From NCBI GenBank assembly GCA_002389265.1, contig DGOD01000307.1:1-6594 (forward strand): DNA of 6,594 bases, given 5' to 3'. This DNA comes from Gammaproteobacteria bacterium UBA4475 (GTDB taxonomy: Bacteria; Pseudomonadota; Gammaproteobacteria; Pseudomonadales; Azotimanducaceae). Shown in pieces: positions 4,828 through 6,594 of the stretch. Each line of letters begins with the position of its first letter. Position 1 is the first letter of the stretch. The notes beneath the pieces are model-generated. The model had not been told where the DNA came from. It searched no databases and saw nothing but the letters and a program-made list of their open reading frames with translations. Position numbers and translations under genes: made by a program.

Positions 4828-6535
4828 AGGCGTCATCTTGATGAGTTCGGGAACAGCTGGATTAGCTCAGGCTTCCCAGGAGATGTGCATTTCTGCCGGC
4901 ACCCTGCGCACGCAAACTCAAGTCTTGGCCTCTCAAGATGGCAGCATCAGTCGGACTGACATTGCCCTCGACGCACTTCTTTTCAGCAGGGAGCTGCTCG
5001 CCGAACCTGATAGTTATTGGCTGGGTTTTCAGCTCGTTGGCACCTCCATGACAAACGGGGAAGACGCCATCGCGCCACTATTCTATTCGGTACCATTTGC
5101 GATCCAGATTAATCGTAAAAGCGGCGCCTGGCTGTCTCAGATTATCAATGCCAAGCTCAAGGCAGGTGACAGTGATAGTCTCCTCGCCATCTATCAGATT
5201 TTACACAGCCTTCCTAGCGCACTCCTCTCGCCCGGGGAATCGCGCATAGTAGCGGAGGCAGATAGCGTTGGCTCAGTACTAGTGCGCTACGAAAGTCCCA
5301 CATTGGGTCAGGTCATCAGAAACAGAGAGCGCTACCAGAGCTACGGTGGTGCTCAAGGAAACGGGCTCATTGAATCTGCCGAAATCAAGGAAGATATAGC
5401 AAAGATCATTGAGCTGAGATGTGCTATGAAGGATTTTGAAGGCAGGTCAAAGGTCTCTGTCTACATGACCGGAGACATGGCTTTTCTTACCGATCAAACT
5501 ACCCTTCTTCAACCCATTAAAGATGCGGTAATTCCTACTGATCTGAGGCTCGCGACGCTTGACCATGATCCTCGGCGCTGGGTGCCCATCGATATCACTA
5601 CGATTTATCCGCCCGAGAAACGTCAGCCCTTGGCAAGTTCTGATCAATTCCTTAAACAGCTTAGCGCCTTAGATTCAGCAGATATTGATACGGATTCGCT
5701 TCGCGCCCTGCTGTTTAATAACGACGAATTTCTGTTAGCGATAAAACAAGAGCTTGGGGCCAACGGTTTTTCCCAAGATTTTGAGGAAGAATTACTGCTT
5801 CAAATTGGATTAGCCAATAGCCAAAAAGCCCGCCAATTGTTAACTGAGGTCATTGCCGATGACCTTTTTGAAACTAAGACACGGTTCGGCGGTATCATGG
5901 GCCTTAAGTACACACAGGATGCACTTGAGCCTGAAGCGAGGGCAGCACTGCTTGACTTTAGCGCCCTTTCAAACCTGAACCCTAGCGATCAGCAATTAGC
6001 CGACTCGACACTGATGGTGCTGGGCATCATTGCGCGAGAAACCGAGGATAGCGTGCTGGAGTCCTTACTCATCGACCGCTTGAATACTGGGGGTGAGGAA
6101 AGAAGGCTCATGGTCGCAATGACCGCCTTGGGTAACGCGGGCTCTCAGGACAGCGCCCGAGTACTTGGTGACTTCTTGAGTTCCGAATCGTCCGCATTAA
6201 GTGCAAGAGCCGCAAATTCCTTAGGGCAGATTAAAAGCGATACTGCAAAAGGTCTACTGACGGATAGCTTGCAAAGGGAAAGCAGACCCGAGGTCTTGAG
6301 TAGCGTTATCGCGAGCCTCGGCGAAAGCAACCTCACAGTAACAGAGGTTGTCCAACTCCAAGCGAAGACCTCCGCTAGTGAGGCCCTAGTTGTTAGAAGA
6401 GCCGCTGTAGAGGCAATCAGCAAGCAAGCGGCTCGCTTACCTGAGGCCAAGACCGCCCTCAAAGACTTAATGACTGAGACAACCGACCGTCAATCACTTA
6501 AGCACATCATGAGCGGGCTTTATGGCGGCGATTAG
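4796..6535 (+). CDS. secreted HEAT-repeat protein resembling the N-terminal module of large lipid transfer proteins
   Basis: This 579-residue exported protein has a Sec signal peptide with a hydrophobic core (9-23) and an AQA cleavage site, so it matures at about Ser27. Residues 30-280 are beta-rich (YWLGFQLVG 74-82; PFAIQINRKSGAW 100-112; VLVRYESP 161-168). Residues 282-579 are repeated helical pairs of HEAT type. The motif ALGNAG (444-449) is followed by LGDFL and by the ARAANSLGQI helix. Eukaryotic large lipid transfer proteins (vitellogenin, MTP, apoB) have the same order: an N-terminal beta barrel, then a helical domain with a characteristic LGNAG-type segment, together about 550-600 residues. 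From this I infer a distant Vitellogenin_N-like relation; a plain HEAT/PBS-lyase-repeat protein is the fallback. The only mature cysteines, Cys31 and Cys209, could form a disulfide, as expected for a periplasmic protein. The GTG start is the only usable one after the in-frame stop at 4781; its Shine-Dalgarno is weak and it lies in a hairpin loop. It is probably co-transcribed with the lipoprotein gene. Confidence 0.88.
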   Translation: MNSLQLFRLALGVILMSSGTAGLAQASQEMCISAGTLRTQTQVLASQDGSISRTDIALDALLFSRELLAEPDSYWLGFQLVGTSMTNGEDAIAPLFYSVPFAIQINRKSGAWLSQIINAKLKAGDSDSLLAIYQILHSLPSALLSPGESRIVAEADSVGSVLVRYESPTLGQVIRNRERYQSYGGAQGNGLIESAEIKEDIAKIIELRCAMKDFEGRSKVSVYMTGDMAFLTDQTTLLQPIKDAVIPTDLRLATLDHDPRRWVPIDITTIYPPEKRQPLASSDQFLKQLSALDSADIDTDSLRALLFNNDEFLLAIKQELGANGFSQDFEEELLLQIGLANSQKARQLLTEVIADDLFETKTRFGGIMGLKYTQDALEPEARAALLDFSALSNLNPSDQQLADSTLMVLGIIARETEDSVLESLLIDRLNTGGEERRLMVAMTALGNAGSQDSARVLGDFLSSESSALSARAANSLGQIKSDTAKGLLTDSLQRESRPEVLSSVIASLGESNLTVTEVVQLQAKTSASEALVVRRAAVEAISKQAARLPEAKTALKDLMTETTDRQSLKHIMSGLYGGD

Positions 6536-6594
6536 ATCGTAAGCGTTTTTGGCGTTGGGAAAATATCTATAGATGTTTGGGGTCGGGGTAAAAT
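6536..6594. other. short downstream tail without a clear terminator
   Basis: The 59 bp after the operon contain the palindrome ATCTATAGAT (6565-6574) but no GC-rich stem followed by a T-run. No gene start is visible before the window ends, so transcription may continue to the right. Confidence 0.4.

Overview
The window looks like a chromosomal segment of a Gram-negative, probably gammaproteobacterial (possibly marine) organism. The reasons are a classical lipobox with a Lol-type outer-membrane sorting residue, a separate Sec-type signal peptide on the neighbouring protein, and a P4-type tyrosine integrase of a kind common in proteobacterial islands. The taxonomic guess rests on general sequence character only.

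The left third (about 1-2300) is one edge of a mobile element or its remnant. It holds a gene-free, hairpin-rich stretch (1-170), an unrecognised 196-residue minus-strand protein (171-761), and a full-length P4-family integrase on the minus strand with all six catalytic residues (882-2093, possible longer start at 2153). The integrase leader is packed with short repeats: a 12-bp tandem repeat, a 10-bp inverted repeat and a 7-bp inverted repeat. About 125 bp upstream of its start lies a long bulged stem-loop (2218-2276) that is the best visible candidate for an attachment-site region. No intact tRNA gene is visible.

About 600 bp (2164-2767) hold no convincing gene but do contain a perfect TATAAT box, a 23-bp palindrome and a 24-bp direct repeat, and they end in a weak promoter and a good ribosome-binding site.

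The right part (2768-6535) is a two-gene plus-strand operon for envelope proteins. The first gene encodes a 657-residue outer-membrane lipoprotein with two CARDB-like beta-sandwich segments and a glycine-rich beta C-terminal domain. The second encodes a 579-residue secreted protein with a beta-rich N-terminal half and a HEAT-like helical C-terminal half. The order of its parts, its total length and an LGNAG motif inside the helical half resemble the N-terminal module of eukaryotic large lipid transfer proteins (vitellogenin, MTP, apoB). This is the most interesting reading of the window: a possible bacterial lipid-handling pair at the outer membrane. The GTG start of the second gene sits inside the loop of a 9-bp perfect stem, and a 16-codon mini-ORF runs through that stem and stops just after the GTG, which suggests translational coupling.
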